Source: Phycisphaerales bacterium
GTDB taxonomy: Bacteria; Planctomycetota; Phycisphaerae; Tepidisphaerales; Tepidisphaeraceae
DNA length: 9,960 nt
NCBI GenBank assembly: GCA_028288945.1
Contig: JAQGHH010000001.1
Coordinates: 1 to 9,960 of the forward strand
Direction of reading: 5' to 3'
Every line of letters begins with the position of its first letter. Within the stretch, counting starts at the first letter, position 1. The notes below the pieces were generated by a model. It did not search any database, was not told the origin of the DNA, and worked only from the letters and a program-made list of their open reading frames with translations. Made by a program: the position numbers and the translations under genes. Of the stretch, positions 1 through 5,850 are shown piece by piece.

Positions 1-2394
1 TGTGCCAGTTGCGTTGCGCACGTGGAGAAGGCGGCTCGGCAGGTGCCGGGCGTGGATGCCTGCCAGGTGAACCTGGCCCGTGGGCGGGCCGCGGTGCGAT
101 TCGATCCGGCGCGGACCGATCCGGCGCGGATCGCGCAGGCGATTACGCGATCCGGCTACCCGGCCGCCACCGAGCAAGCGGGCGTCGATGCCGGGAATGC
201 GGAAGAGCGTCGTTTGCAACGGCAGACGGACGAAGCAACCGCGTGGTTCAGGCGGGCGCTCGTCGGGATCGTGCTTTGGCTGCCCTTGGAGGCGACGCAC
301 TGGCTGCTGCAAGCCGCGGGTTCGCACGCGCATCATCTGCCGGCCCAGTCGTCCTGGATGGGGTGGGCTTCACTGATCTCCAGCACGCTCGCGATGTTCT
401 ATGTAGGCGGCCGGTATTACGCCAGCGCCTGGAAAGCCCTGTGCAACCGCACGAGCAACATGGACACGCTCATCGCGATGGGCACGAGCGTGGCATGGGG
501 ATACAGCCTGATCTATTTCCTGGGCGGACTTGCCGGCGCGTGGCCGCCGCCCATGGTGCACCAACTTTACTTCATGGAAGCGACGGGATTGCTCGCCCTC
601 ATCAGCCTCGGCCACTGGCTCGAAGCCCGTGCCCGGCAGTCCGCCGGGTCGGCGATCAGGGAGCTTTTGGAACTGGTGCCGGCGGCGGCGCTGAGGCTGC
701 CGAGTGGTGCGGCGGAGGACGCGGGGACACGGGGACGCGGAGACGCGGGGAGGGGAGAAGACGATTGCAAAGTGCAAATTGACGGAGAAGCCTTTCCGTC
801 CGCGCCTCATCCCGTCAATCAGACCGCTCCTCAATTTGAAATTTCAAATTTGCAATTTGCAATTTGCAATTCCCCTCCCCCCGAAGAGGTCTCCATCACT
901 TCCCTCCACCCCGGCGACCGGATCCTCGTCCGTCCCGGCGATCGGGTGCCGATCGACGGGGTTGTGGTTGACGGCCGCTCCAACGTGGACGAGTCGATGA
1001 TCACCGGCGAGCCGATCCCCGTCGCACGCAGCGTCGGCGATGCGGTCGTCGGCGGGACGGTGAATCAGGACGGCCGGCTCATCGTGCGCGTGACGAAGAC
1101 CGGGCCGGAAACGGCCCTGGCGCAGATCGTGGCGCTCGTCGAGAACGCGCAGTCCTCCAAGCCGCCGGTGCAGCGGCTGGCGGATCAGATCGCGGCGGTG
1201 TTCGTGCCTGCCGTGCTCGGGATCGCACTCGTCACGGGCGTCGGCTGGTACGCCTGGGGCGCGGCGCACGGGTGGATGCCGGGGCAGACCTGGTCCGTAG
1301 TGGCACGGGCGGTTTGCAGCGTTCTTATCATCGCGTGCCCATGCGCATTGGGGCTGGCCATTCCCGCGACGGTCATGGTGGGCACGGGTCGTGGGGCGCG
1401 ACGCGGCATCCTCATCCGCGACATCGACGCATTGCAAAAGGCCGAGAAGATCGACACCGTCGTGCTCGACAAGACCGGCACCGTCACCCGCGGCAGGCCG
1501 GTGGTGTCGCAGGTCGTCGTGCTGAACGGAATGCCACAAGACGAACTCCTGCGTCTGGCGGCGGCCGCGGAGCAGTTCAGCGGGCATCCGTTGGCGAAAG
1601 CCGTCGTCGCCAAGGCGCGCGAGCGGGGCCTGAGGTTTCCCGATCCGCGAAGTTTCAACAGCGAAGCCGGGGCCGGCGTCGTCGCGGATGTTGACGGCCA
1701 GACTCTACTCGTCGGCAGCGACGCGCTGCTCCGCGCGCACGGCGCAGGCGATCCGCAGTCAAACGGGCACGACTCCGCAGCGGGGAAGACCTTCGTGCAC
1801 GTCGGCCGCAAATCGTCGGCGGGCGTCGAGCGGCTGGGCGTGCTGGTGATCAGCGACGAGCTCAAGCCCGACTCTGTCGCGGCCGTCGCGGAGCTGCATC
1901 GCATGGGCCTGCGCACGGTGCTGCTGACCGGCGACAATCGCGCCGCCGCCGAGAACGTCGCCCGGCATGTGGGGATCGACGACGTGCGGGCCGAGGTCAA
2001 GCCCGCCGACAAGGCGGCCGTGATCGAACAACTTCGCAGCGGAGGCGCCCGCGGCATCGCCATGGTCGGTGACGGCATCAACGACGCCCCCGCCCTCGCG
2101 ACTGCCGACCTGGGTATCGCCGTGGGTGGAGGGTCGGACATCGCAAAAGAGGCCGGCGACATCGTGCTCGTCAGCGGCAGCCTCACGGGCGTGGCCGCCT
2201 CCATCCGGCTCTCCCGCGCCACGATGCGCAAGATCCGCCAGAACCTGTTCCTCGCATTCATCTACAACGTGCTGGCCATCCCGCTGGCGGCATTCGGCCT
2301 GCTCAACCCCCTCGTCGCCGCCGCCGCGATGGCACTGTCCGACGTCACCGTTCTGGGCAACGCGTTGATATTGAGGCGGTCAAAAATCGATTGA
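1..2394 (+). CDS. copA: Copper-translocating P1B-type ATPase, 5'-truncated by the window edge
   Basis: Membrane pump exporting Cu+ with ATP hydrolysis. Frame 1 is open from base 1 and begins with CASC, the metal-binding motif of an HMA domain, so the true start lies upstream; the GTG at 22 is internal. In partial numbering (797 residues): HMA about 1-60; two leading helices near 84-105 and 121-140; helices near 156-178 and 188-208; actuator loop TGEP at 335-338; helices near 398-420 and 435-455 with CPC at 446-448; phosphorylation motif DKTGT from D490; HP at 529-530; GDGINDAP at 690-697; two last helices about 750-790 with YN at 755-756 and MALSD at 777-781. CPC plus YN plus Met fits the Cu+ class. 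Oddities: a repeat-derived insert of about 56 residues at 239-294, and Asp at 781 where Cu+ pumps usually have Ser. No partner gene is visible; the copA symbol is by family. Confidence 0.95.
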   Translation, partial: CASCVAHVEKAARQVPGVDACQVNLARGRAAVRFDPARTDPARIAQAITRSGYPAATEQAGVDAGNAEERRLQRQTDEATAWFRRALVGIVLWLPLEATHWLLQAAGSHAHHLPAQSSWMGWASLISSTLAMFYVGGRYYASAWKALCNRTSNMDTLIAMGTSVAWGYSLIYFLGGLAGAWPPPMVHQLYFMEATGLLALISLGHWLEARARQSAGSAIRELLELVPAAALRLPSGAAEDAGTRGRGDAGRGEDDCKVQIDGEAFPSAPHPVNQTAPQFEISNLQFAICNSPPPEEVSITSLHPGDRILVRPGDRVPIDGVVVDGRSNVDESMITGEPIPVARSVGDAVVGGTVNQDGRLIVRVTKTGPETALAQIVALVENAQSSKPPVQRLADQIAAVFVPAVLGIALVTGVGWYAWGAAHGWMPGQTWSVVARAVCSVLIIACPCALGLAIPATVMVGTGRGARRGILIRDIDALQKAEKIDTVVLDKTGTVTRGRPVVSQVVVLNGMPQDELLRLAAAAEQFSGHPLAKAVVAKARERGLRFPDPRSFNSEAGAGVVADVDGQTLLVGSDALLRAHGAGDPQSNGHDSAAGKTFVHVGRKSSAGVERLGVLVISDELKPDSVAAVAELHRMGLRTVLLTGDNRAAAENVARHVGIDDVRAEVKPADKAAVIEQLRSGGARGIAMVGDGINDAPALATADLGIAVGGGSDIAKEAGDIVLVSGSLTGVAASIRLSRATMRKIRQNLFLAFIYNVLAIPLAAFGLLNPLVAAAAMALSDVTVLGNALILRRSKID
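715..882 (+). repeat. Repeat-derived in-frame insert inside the copper ATPase gene
   Basis: Between two parts of the actuator domain (LELVPAAALRLPSG and EEVSITSLHPGD) lie about 56 codons that do not look like ATPase sequence. The DNA contains degenerate octamers of CGGGGACG type (722-761) and heptamers TTTGCAA (three copies, 849-869, preceded by variants at 835-848). It also forms an inverted repeat: 747-756 pairs with 871-880 (10/10), and 764-781 pairs with 853-870 (17/18), leaving 757-763 unpaired on the left. The whole unit keeps the frame open. The peptide is low-complexity (Gly/Arg/Asp, then Asn/Gln/Pro) and probably forms a disordered loop. Reading it as an intergenic-type repeat that landed in the gene is inference. 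Confidence 0.8.
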
Positions 2395-2580
2395 TTGTCA
2401 GTTGTCAGTTGTCATTGGTCAGTTGTCCTTGGTCAGTTGGGCAGTTACCAATTGATCCTGGCTCCTTCGAATTCCTCGCTTCCACGCCCTTGCCCGCTTG
2501 ATTGGAACGACCATGGGAATCGAAAGGCGGCGTTCGTATGTGACGACTGACAACTGACCACGGACAACTGACAATTGACA
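2395..2580. repeat. Heptamer-armed inverted-repeat element (MITE-like or STRR-like)
   Basis: Starting directly after the ATPase stop codon, the left arm is a run of degenerate TTGTCAG heptamers (2395-2401, 2402-2408, 2409-2415, 2416-2422, 2423-2429, 2430-2436, then decayed). The right arm, about 2549-2580, is the inverted form (CAACTGACCACGGACAACTG and flanks). Bases 2396-2427 match the reverse complement of 2549-2580 at 29 of 32 positions. The roughly 120-bp centre (2428-2548) has no repeats and no credible gene. The layout suits a short non-autonomous element or an amplified tandem heptamer repeat. No target-site duplication was seen. Confidence 0.75.
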
Positions 2581-2585
2581 CCCCC

Positions 2586-2614
2586 TTGACTCCCAGTCCC
2601 CCCCTCGCTTAAAT
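2586..2614 (+). promoter_or_regulatory. Candidate sigma70-type promoter for the acidic-protein gene
   Basis: TTGACT (2586-2591, five of six against TTGACA) is separated by exactly 17 bases from TTAAAT (2609-2614, four of six against TATAAT). Transcription would start near 2621 and give a leader of about 157 bases before the ATG at 2778. The site lies just outside the right arm of the heptamer element, whose final bases are a perfect TTGACA (2575-2580) without a suitable -10. The rest of 2581-2777 holds no gene. Prediction by eye only. Confidence 0.4.
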
Positions 2615-2707
2615 GCCGCGACTTTGCCCGACGGCCGGGCGGGCCGGCGTTGGGAACGGGGCGGAGCGAATCTCCGTTGACAGCCGCGATGGCTTCCGGG
2701 TTTGATA

Positions 2708-2725
2708 CCCCGCCGGCAGGCGGGG
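2708..2725 (+). other. GC-rich hairpin in the leader of the acidic-protein gene
   Basis: CCCCGCC (2708-2714), loop GGCA, GGCGGGG (2719-2725) form a perfect 7-bp stem about 50 bases before the start codon and downstream of the predicted promoter. It has no U-tract, so it is not a standard intrinsic terminator. It could be a regulatory or stabilising leader structure, or one more copy of a dispersed palindrome. Confidence 0.45.
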
Positions 2726-2777
2726 CGGATGCGTCGCAACCGGCGGGCCGCCCCAGGACACCAGCTAGGAATCGCGT

Positions 2778-3176
2778 ATGACCAGCGACATCGACTTCGA
2801 CGGATTGGCCCTTCTCCCGCAATGGCTCGCCGGAACATCGGGCGGCGTTGCCGTCCTCTCGTCCCGCGGGCTCCCCGCCGGCGATGCGTCCGACCTCCTT
2901 CCCGCCCGCCCCGAGGCCGCCAAGCGCGCCGCCAAGGAAGAGGACGAGGAGGAAGACGACAAAGACGAGGACGAGGATGAAGATGACGACGAGGAGGACG
3001 AGGAAGAGGAAGAAGAGGTAGACGAAGAGGAGGACGAGGACGCCGACGAGGAAGAGGATGAGGAGGAGGATGAAGACGAGGACGAAGAAGAAGACGATGA
3101 ATTCGACAACCCCGACGATGACGACGACGATGATGACGACGACTACGAAGACGACTTCGAAGATGACGACGAGTAG
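2778..3176 (+). CDS. Small protein with an extreme Asp/Glu-rich tail
   Basis: A 132-residue protein of unknown function. Residues 1-53 are mixed, with a short conserved-looking start (MTSDIDFDGLALLPQWLAG) and a basic stretch before the tail. Residues 54-132 hold 71 Asp or Glu in 79, including ten consecutive Asp at 113-122; the eight exceptions are K62, V81, A89, F109, N111, P112, Y123 and F127. The start is supported by AGGA at 2767-2770, seven bases before ATG. In this frame the DNA varies almost only at third positions (GAA/GAG, GAC/GAT), which keeps acidic residues. That argues for this strand over the long antisense poly-Ser and poly-Arg frames. No signal peptide or membrane segment is seen. 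Such tails can bind cations, basic proteins or histone-like proteins, but nothing here specifies the partner. Confidence 0.75.
   Translation: MTSDIDFDGLALLPQWLAGTSGGVAVLSSRGLPAGDASDLLPARPEAAKRAAKEEDEEEDDKDEDEDEDDDEEDEEEEEEVDEEEDEDADEEEDEEEDEDEDEEEDDEFDNPDDDDDDDDDDYEDDFEDDDE
2935..3173 (+). repeat. Degenerate GAN trinucleotide tract encoding poly-Asp/Glu
   Basis: About 79 consecutive codons are almost all GAA, GAG, GAC or GAT. Codons are interspersed rather than in pure runs, so this is an old expansion or a composition under selection rather than a recent slippage array. It creates long artificial open frames on the opposite strand. Confidence 0.8.
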
Positions 3177-3204
3177 AAATGCAGAGTGAAGAGTGCAGAA
3201 TCAC

Positions 3205-3283
3205 GTAGGGTGGGCGTACTCGCCCACCATCTGATTGCACGCCAGTCCGCAAAAAAAAGGGGAGCGAGTACACCCCACCCTAC
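3205..3283. repeat. GTAGGGTGGGC-type inverted-repeat element
   Basis: The left arm at 3205-3223 (starting GTAGGGTGGGCGTACTCGC) is matched in reverse complement by 3264-3283 with a small difference in the middle. Inside the left end a separate perfect 8-bp hairpin is possible: GGTGGGCG (3209-3216), loop TACT, CGCCCACC (3221-3228). The element begins 28 bases after the acidic-protein stop codon, so it may help end that transcript. There is no T-run after the stem; an A8 run at 3251-3258 lies in the loop. GTAGGGTGGGC palindromes are a familiar kind of dispersed bacterial repeat. Confidence 0.7.
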
Positions 3284-3294
3284 ATCACTACCAT

Positions 3295-3396
3295 CACGCC
3301 GGGAATGAGCTGAAAGCGAGGCCCCGGATTCGACGGACCGCAGAATACTGCAACTCGAAGAATCCGGGGCCTCGCTTTCAACTCGTACCCGGCGTG
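3295..3396. repeat. Large palindromic element between convergent genes
   Basis: Bases 3311-3331 and 3360-3380 are perfect 21-bp reverse complements (core GCGAGGCCCCGGATTC). The arms extend outward with 13 of 16 matches (3295-3310 against 3381-3396), giving 37-bp arms with 34 matches around a 28-base centre. It lies 36 bases beyond the stop codon of the minus-strand ArfB gene and downstream of the plus-strand acidic-protein gene, so it is well placed as a bidirectional transcription barrier. Its size and symmetry also suit a dispersed palindromic repeat. No T-tract follows on either strand. Confidence 0.75.
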
Positions 3397-3432
3397 GAGA
3401 AACCTCTCGATCCTCCATCCTCGCCTTCAGTC

Positions 3433-3918
3433 CTACTCCTCCCCTCGCCCGCGCCTCCTGCTCTTAATCTCACCCCTTCGGCGTTTCCCTTCCACCCGGC
3501 GTCGTCGGGCGGCTTTCGAGGGTTTGGTCTTTCGGCGGGTCTTGGGTTCGTGGACCGCCGAGCGGATCAGGGCACGCAGGCGCTCGAGCACGGCTTCGCG
3601 ATTTTGCTCCTGCGAGCGCTCGGAGTCGGAGGCGATGTGGATCTCCCCCACCGACGTCAGGCGCTTGCCGGCCATGTCGGCCAGACGGGCGGCGGCGCGT
3701 GCGCTCAGGCCCCAGATCGCCGTCAGCGGGACCCATAGCTCGGCCTTGGTGTTCACCTTGTTGACGTTCTGCCCGCCGGGCCCGCGGCTGCGGGCGTACT
3801 GCATCCGCAGCGCTGACGCCGATACCTTCACGCCCGGCGCAAGGTCGATCCCGTCCGCCGGGGGCGGAGGCGGAGGGGTGGGCGTGGGATTCTCGCGTTG
3901 TGGGAACGGATCGCTCAT
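3433..3918 (-). CDS. arfB: ArfB-type peptidyl-tRNA hydrolase (class I release-factor-like, ribosome rescue)
   Basis: This 161-residue protein carries the release-factor catalytic signature RSRGPGGQNVNKVNTKAEL, with GGQ at 48-50, which hydrolyses peptidyl-tRNA in the ribosome. The C-terminal tail, about residues 127-161, is strongly basic (RRRR, KRRR, SRRRGR), as expected for the tail that reads an empty mRNA channel. There is no stop-codon-recognition domain, so it is a rescue factor and not RF1 or RF2. It is about 20 residues longer than E. coli ArfB, mostly because of an N-terminal extension with a run of six prolines at 15-20. The start codon overlaps the stop of the upstream CopD-like gene as ATGA, indicating translational coupling. 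A large palindrome lies just past its 3' end. Family assignment is firm; functional equivalence with E. coli ArfB is inferred. Confidence 0.9.
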   Translation of the reverse strand: MSDPFPQRENPTPTPPPPPPADGIDLAPGVKVSASALRMQYARSRGPGGQNVNKVNTKAELWVPLTAIWGLSARAAARLADMAGKRLTSVGEIHIASDSERSQEQNREAVLERLRALIRSAVHEPKTRRKTKPSKAARRRRVEGKRRRGEIKSRRRGRGEE

Positions 3919-4415
3919 TGCATGGTCCCGGATGTCACCCTACTGATCCGATCCGCCCGGGGATGGTCGTGCGCCCATTCACGCAGCCGCTTGAGCGTGG
4001 AAGCCGCGGCTACTGCTAAAAATAGCAGGACAAGGCTCACCTTCACCCAACTCTGCCGCGAAGGCCTGGCTTCCCGCCCGGCGAACGCCAGGAGCAGCAG
4101 GACCAGGGCCCCCAATCCCAGCAGCACGTGAATCCCGAAGACGCCGTGGGTGATCCCCGGCCGCCGGCTGTAGTCGCCCCACGCCCGCCACGCGTTAAAT
4201 GCGCCGGTGAGAAGCAGGAGCAATAGGCTCGAATGGACCACCATTTTGAATCCCCGTCGGCAACGGCGCATGATTTCCAAGTGCGTCCCGGGCTCCAGCC
4301 CGCGGGTTCCCATGGGAAGGATGACTTGAAGGAAAAACGCCGACCCGATCAGCACGCACGCCGTGATGAGGTGCAGCCATCGAGAGAAGACCCCTGCCAC
4401 CGTTAGTGCGTCCAT
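3915..4415 (-). CDS. Four-helix membrane protein, CopD-like
   Basis: Using the ATG at 4413-4415 gives 166 residues with four predicted membrane helices, near 8-33, 58-79, 90-112 and 122-141. The same frame extends upstream to an ATG at 4574, but that extra N-terminus is polar and arginine-rich and does not look like the family, so the shorter start is preferred; neither has a strong ribosome binding site. Histidines sit in or beside helices at H15 (RWLHLI), H61 (MVVH), H90 and H96 (ITHGVFGIH), a layout resembling CopD-like or b-type-cytochrome-like small membrane proteins that may bind metal or heme. Its last four bases overlap the start of arfB, so the two are co-transcribed. The copper ATPase in the window is on the other strand and not in this operon. 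CopD-like is a resemblance judgement, not a firm family call. Confidence 0.75.
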   Translation of the reverse strand: MDALTVAGVFSRWLHLITACVLIGSAFFLQVILPMGTRGLEPGTHLEIMRRCRRGFKMVVHSSLLLLLLTGAFNAWRAWGDYSRRPGITHGVFGIHVLLGLGALVLLLLAFAGREARPSRQSWVKVSLVLLFLAVAAASTLKRLREWAHDHPRADRISRVTSGTMQ

Positions 4416-4630
4416 GTCGTCGTCCGATCGGTTGCGAAACGTGCCTGCCCACGCCCCGTCGCGCAGGCCAAGCCGGGCGATCCTAACCGCAGTCACGCCG
4501 GGCATCGAGTTCGGAACTTTGGCCTTCGGAAACAGAATGAGACCGTCGTGTCCATCGTTGCGGGAGGGCCACAACCATGCCGAACCTCACGCGGGCGTAC
4601 GAAGTTGTCGAGAATTCCGGGGTTTTTTCG

Positions 4631-4650
4631 CATATCTCAAGAGAGATATG
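4631..4650. promoter_or_regulatory. Perfect inverted repeat upstream of the H1-like gene (possible operator)
   Basis: CATATCTC (4631-4638), four-base spacer AAGA, GAGATATG (4643-4650) form a perfect 8-bp dyad about 34 bases before the preferred start codon. It is AT-rich compared with its surroundings and follows a T6 run (4623-4628). The right arm ends in an in-frame ATG (4648-4650), so a hairpin here would also hide an alternative start. It could be a protein-binding operator or an mRNA hairpin. It lies in the 268-base gap (4416-4683) between divergent genes, where no clear -10/-35 pair was identified. Confidence 0.45.
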
Positions 4651-4672
4651 GTAAAACCCTCAAAACCTTACG

Positions 4673-4678
4673 AAAGGA
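4673..4678 (+). promoter_or_regulatory. Ribosome binding site selecting the ATG at 4684
   Basis: AAAGGA lies five bases before ATG 4684. It favours this start (protein beginning MAKQGAKRGAKK) over the in-frame ATG at 4648 and the much longer frame opening at 4363, whose N-terminal part lacks the family's composition. Confidence 0.7.
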
Positions 4679-4683
4679 TCTCG

Positions 4684-5319
4684 ATGGCAAAGCAGGGCGC
4701 TAAGCGGGGAGCCAAGAAGGCGGCTACGAAAAAGACGGCCCCGAAAAAGTCGGCGGGAGCCCGGGCTACAAAGACCCCGGTCAAGCCGGCTAAGGGGAAA
4801 CCCGCCGCCAAGGGCAAGACGGTCGCGAAGCGGTCGGTAAAGGCCACCAAGTCGGCCGTCAAGCGGCCGGCGCTCAAGGCCGCAAAGACTGCGAAGCGCG
4901 CGGTCGCCGCGAAAAAAGCGGTCAGGTCCGCGGCCGTACAGGTACGACGTACCGTGCAGAAGGCTTCGGATTCCGTCCAAAAGAGGGTGGGCGAAGTGAA
5001 ATCCGCCGCGAAGCGCGCGGTCCGGCAGGTCAAGCAAACCGCCCGTTCGGCAGCCCCGCATGTCGAGGCTGTCGCCGACACGATGACGCAGATGGTCGCC
5101 ACCGCGGCGGGGGTGGTCGTCGGCGCGATCGAAGCCGCCACCGCCCCGGCTGTCGCCACCGAATCTGCCGGAGCCTCCTCCTCCGCCGGCGAGACGCACG
5201 CGCATCGTGCCGAGCATTCGTCCGCGACCGCGCATTCCGGCCATTCGTCATCGAATGCCCACGGCCATTCGCACGGCGGATCGTCCCAAGGCAACGACCC
5301 CTCGGCCGACGGAACGTGA
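4684..5319 (+). CDS. Histone H1-like basic protein with hydrophobic segment and His-rich tail
   Basis: A 211-residue three-part protein. Residues 1-123 are rich in Lys, Ala and Pro with repeated AKK/KKA/KPAK patterns typical of bacterial H1-like proteins, which bind DNA and compact the nucleoid; residues about 76-123 keep the basic character but look more helix-forming. Residues about 125-160 lose the charge and become Ala/Val-rich (MVATAAGVVVGAIEAA), an amphipathic or hydrophobic helix. Residues 161-211 are Ser/Ala/Gly-rich and contain eight histidines between 172 and 197 (including HGHSH), a plausible metal-binding tail. There is no signal peptide. The gene stands alone, divergent from the CopD-like operon. 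The basic region supports a DNA-binding role by family composition; the roles of the middle and tail are unknown. Low complexity makes homology uncertain. Confidence 0.85.
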   Translation: MAKQGAKRGAKKAATKKTAPKKSAGARATKTPVKPAKGKPAAKGKTVAKRSVKATKSAVKRPALKAAKTAKRAVAAKKAVRSAAVQVRRTVQKASDSVQKRVGEVKSAAKRAVRQVKQTARSAAPHVEAVADTMTQMVATAAGVVVGAIEAATAPAVATESAGASSSAGETHAHRAEHSSATAHSGHSSSNAHGHSHGGSSQGNDPSADGT

Positions 5320-5457
5320 TCGCGGTTTGCGTTACCGGCGCAGCGCCCGGCTCGGGCTCTGATGCCCAGAAGGTGAGGGATTGGCGCACGGCTTCGACCG
5401 CGCGTCCCAGTCCCCTCGCGCGAGTTGGCGAAATAGCCGCGTCGCTGGATACGACGT

Positions 5458-5850
5458 TCAGTTTAGCCGTTTAAGGTTCTCATCGATGATCCCTTCGATT
5501 TCCGCGAAGGTCAGATCGCCCTTGACGACGTACCCGTTGGCACCGAGTTCCATGGCGCGTTTCATGTAATCCGGGTTGGACATCGCCGAGTACATGATGA
5601 CGGCGACCGGCGCGTTCTCTGAATCGGCCCGGATCGCCCGCAGCACGTCAAATCCGTCGACGCCCGGCATCATCACGTCCAGAAAAACGACCCTGGGCCG
5701 CGAGGCTTCGAGCGTGGCCAGCGCGTCGAGCCCGCTCTCGGCACAGCGGGCCGAGTAGCCCGACCGCTCGAGCAGCCGCACCAGCGTCCGGCAGGTCGAG
5801 ATGTTGTCGTCCACGACCAGCACGCTTAATGACGATTGGGTTGAGACCAT
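5458..5850 (-). CDS. Single-domain CheY-like response regulator
   Basis: This 130-residue protein is a complete receiver domain with nothing attached. The acidic pocket is D14-D15 (VLVVDDN), the phosphoacceptor is D58 (VVFLDVMMPGVDG), the switch serine is S88 (IMYSAM) and the conserved lysine is K110 (GYVVKG). All essential residues are intact, so it should accept phosphate from a histidine kinase and signal by protein-protein contact, since it has no DNA-binding or enzymatic output domain. No kinase or chemotaxis gene is nearby, so it is an orphan and its partner cannot be named. It faces the H1-like gene tail to tail. No good ribosome binding site precedes the ATG; a TAAGAT-like -10 only a few bases upstream (5857-5862, minus strand) hints at a very short leader, with low certainty. 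Confidence 0.93.
   Translation of the reverse strand: MVSTQSSLSVLVVDDNISTCRTLVRLLERSGYSARCAESGLDALATLEASRPRVVFLDVMMPGVDGFDVLRAIRADSENAPVAVIMYSAMSNPDYMKRAMELGANGYVVKGDLTFAEIEGIIDENLKRLN

Noticed and set aside
715..882. Frameshift or pseudogene in the copper ATPase
   Set aside because: The insert keeps the frame without stops, and all downstream catalytic motifs are intact, so the gene is not obviously broken.
1185..2261. 358-codon minus-strand frame opposite the copper ATPase
   Set aside because: The plus strand encodes conserved ATPase motifs throughout; the minus frame has low-complexity Ser/Ala/Arg composition.
2395..2450. CRISPR-like array
   Set aside because: The units are 7 bp, contiguous and inverted later at 2549-2580; there are no spacers and no cas genes.
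2765..3109. Minus-strand open frame with a long poly-Ser stretch
   Set aside because: It is the mirror of the GAN codon tract. The plus frame has a ribosome binding site and synonymous third-position variation; the minus frame has neither.
2419..3273. Long minus-strand frame rich in Arg, Pro and His
   Set aside because: It crosses the heptamer element and the acidic tract, has implausible composition and no ribosome binding site.
4416..4574. N-terminal extension of the CopD-like protein
   Set aside because: The frame is open, but the peptide is polar and Arg-rich with no helix or signal, and would occupy the divergent promoter region.
5345..5357. Small GCCCG/CGGGC hairpin after the H1-like gene as a terminator
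   Set aside because: Only a 5-bp stem without a T-run; expected by chance in DNA this GC-rich.
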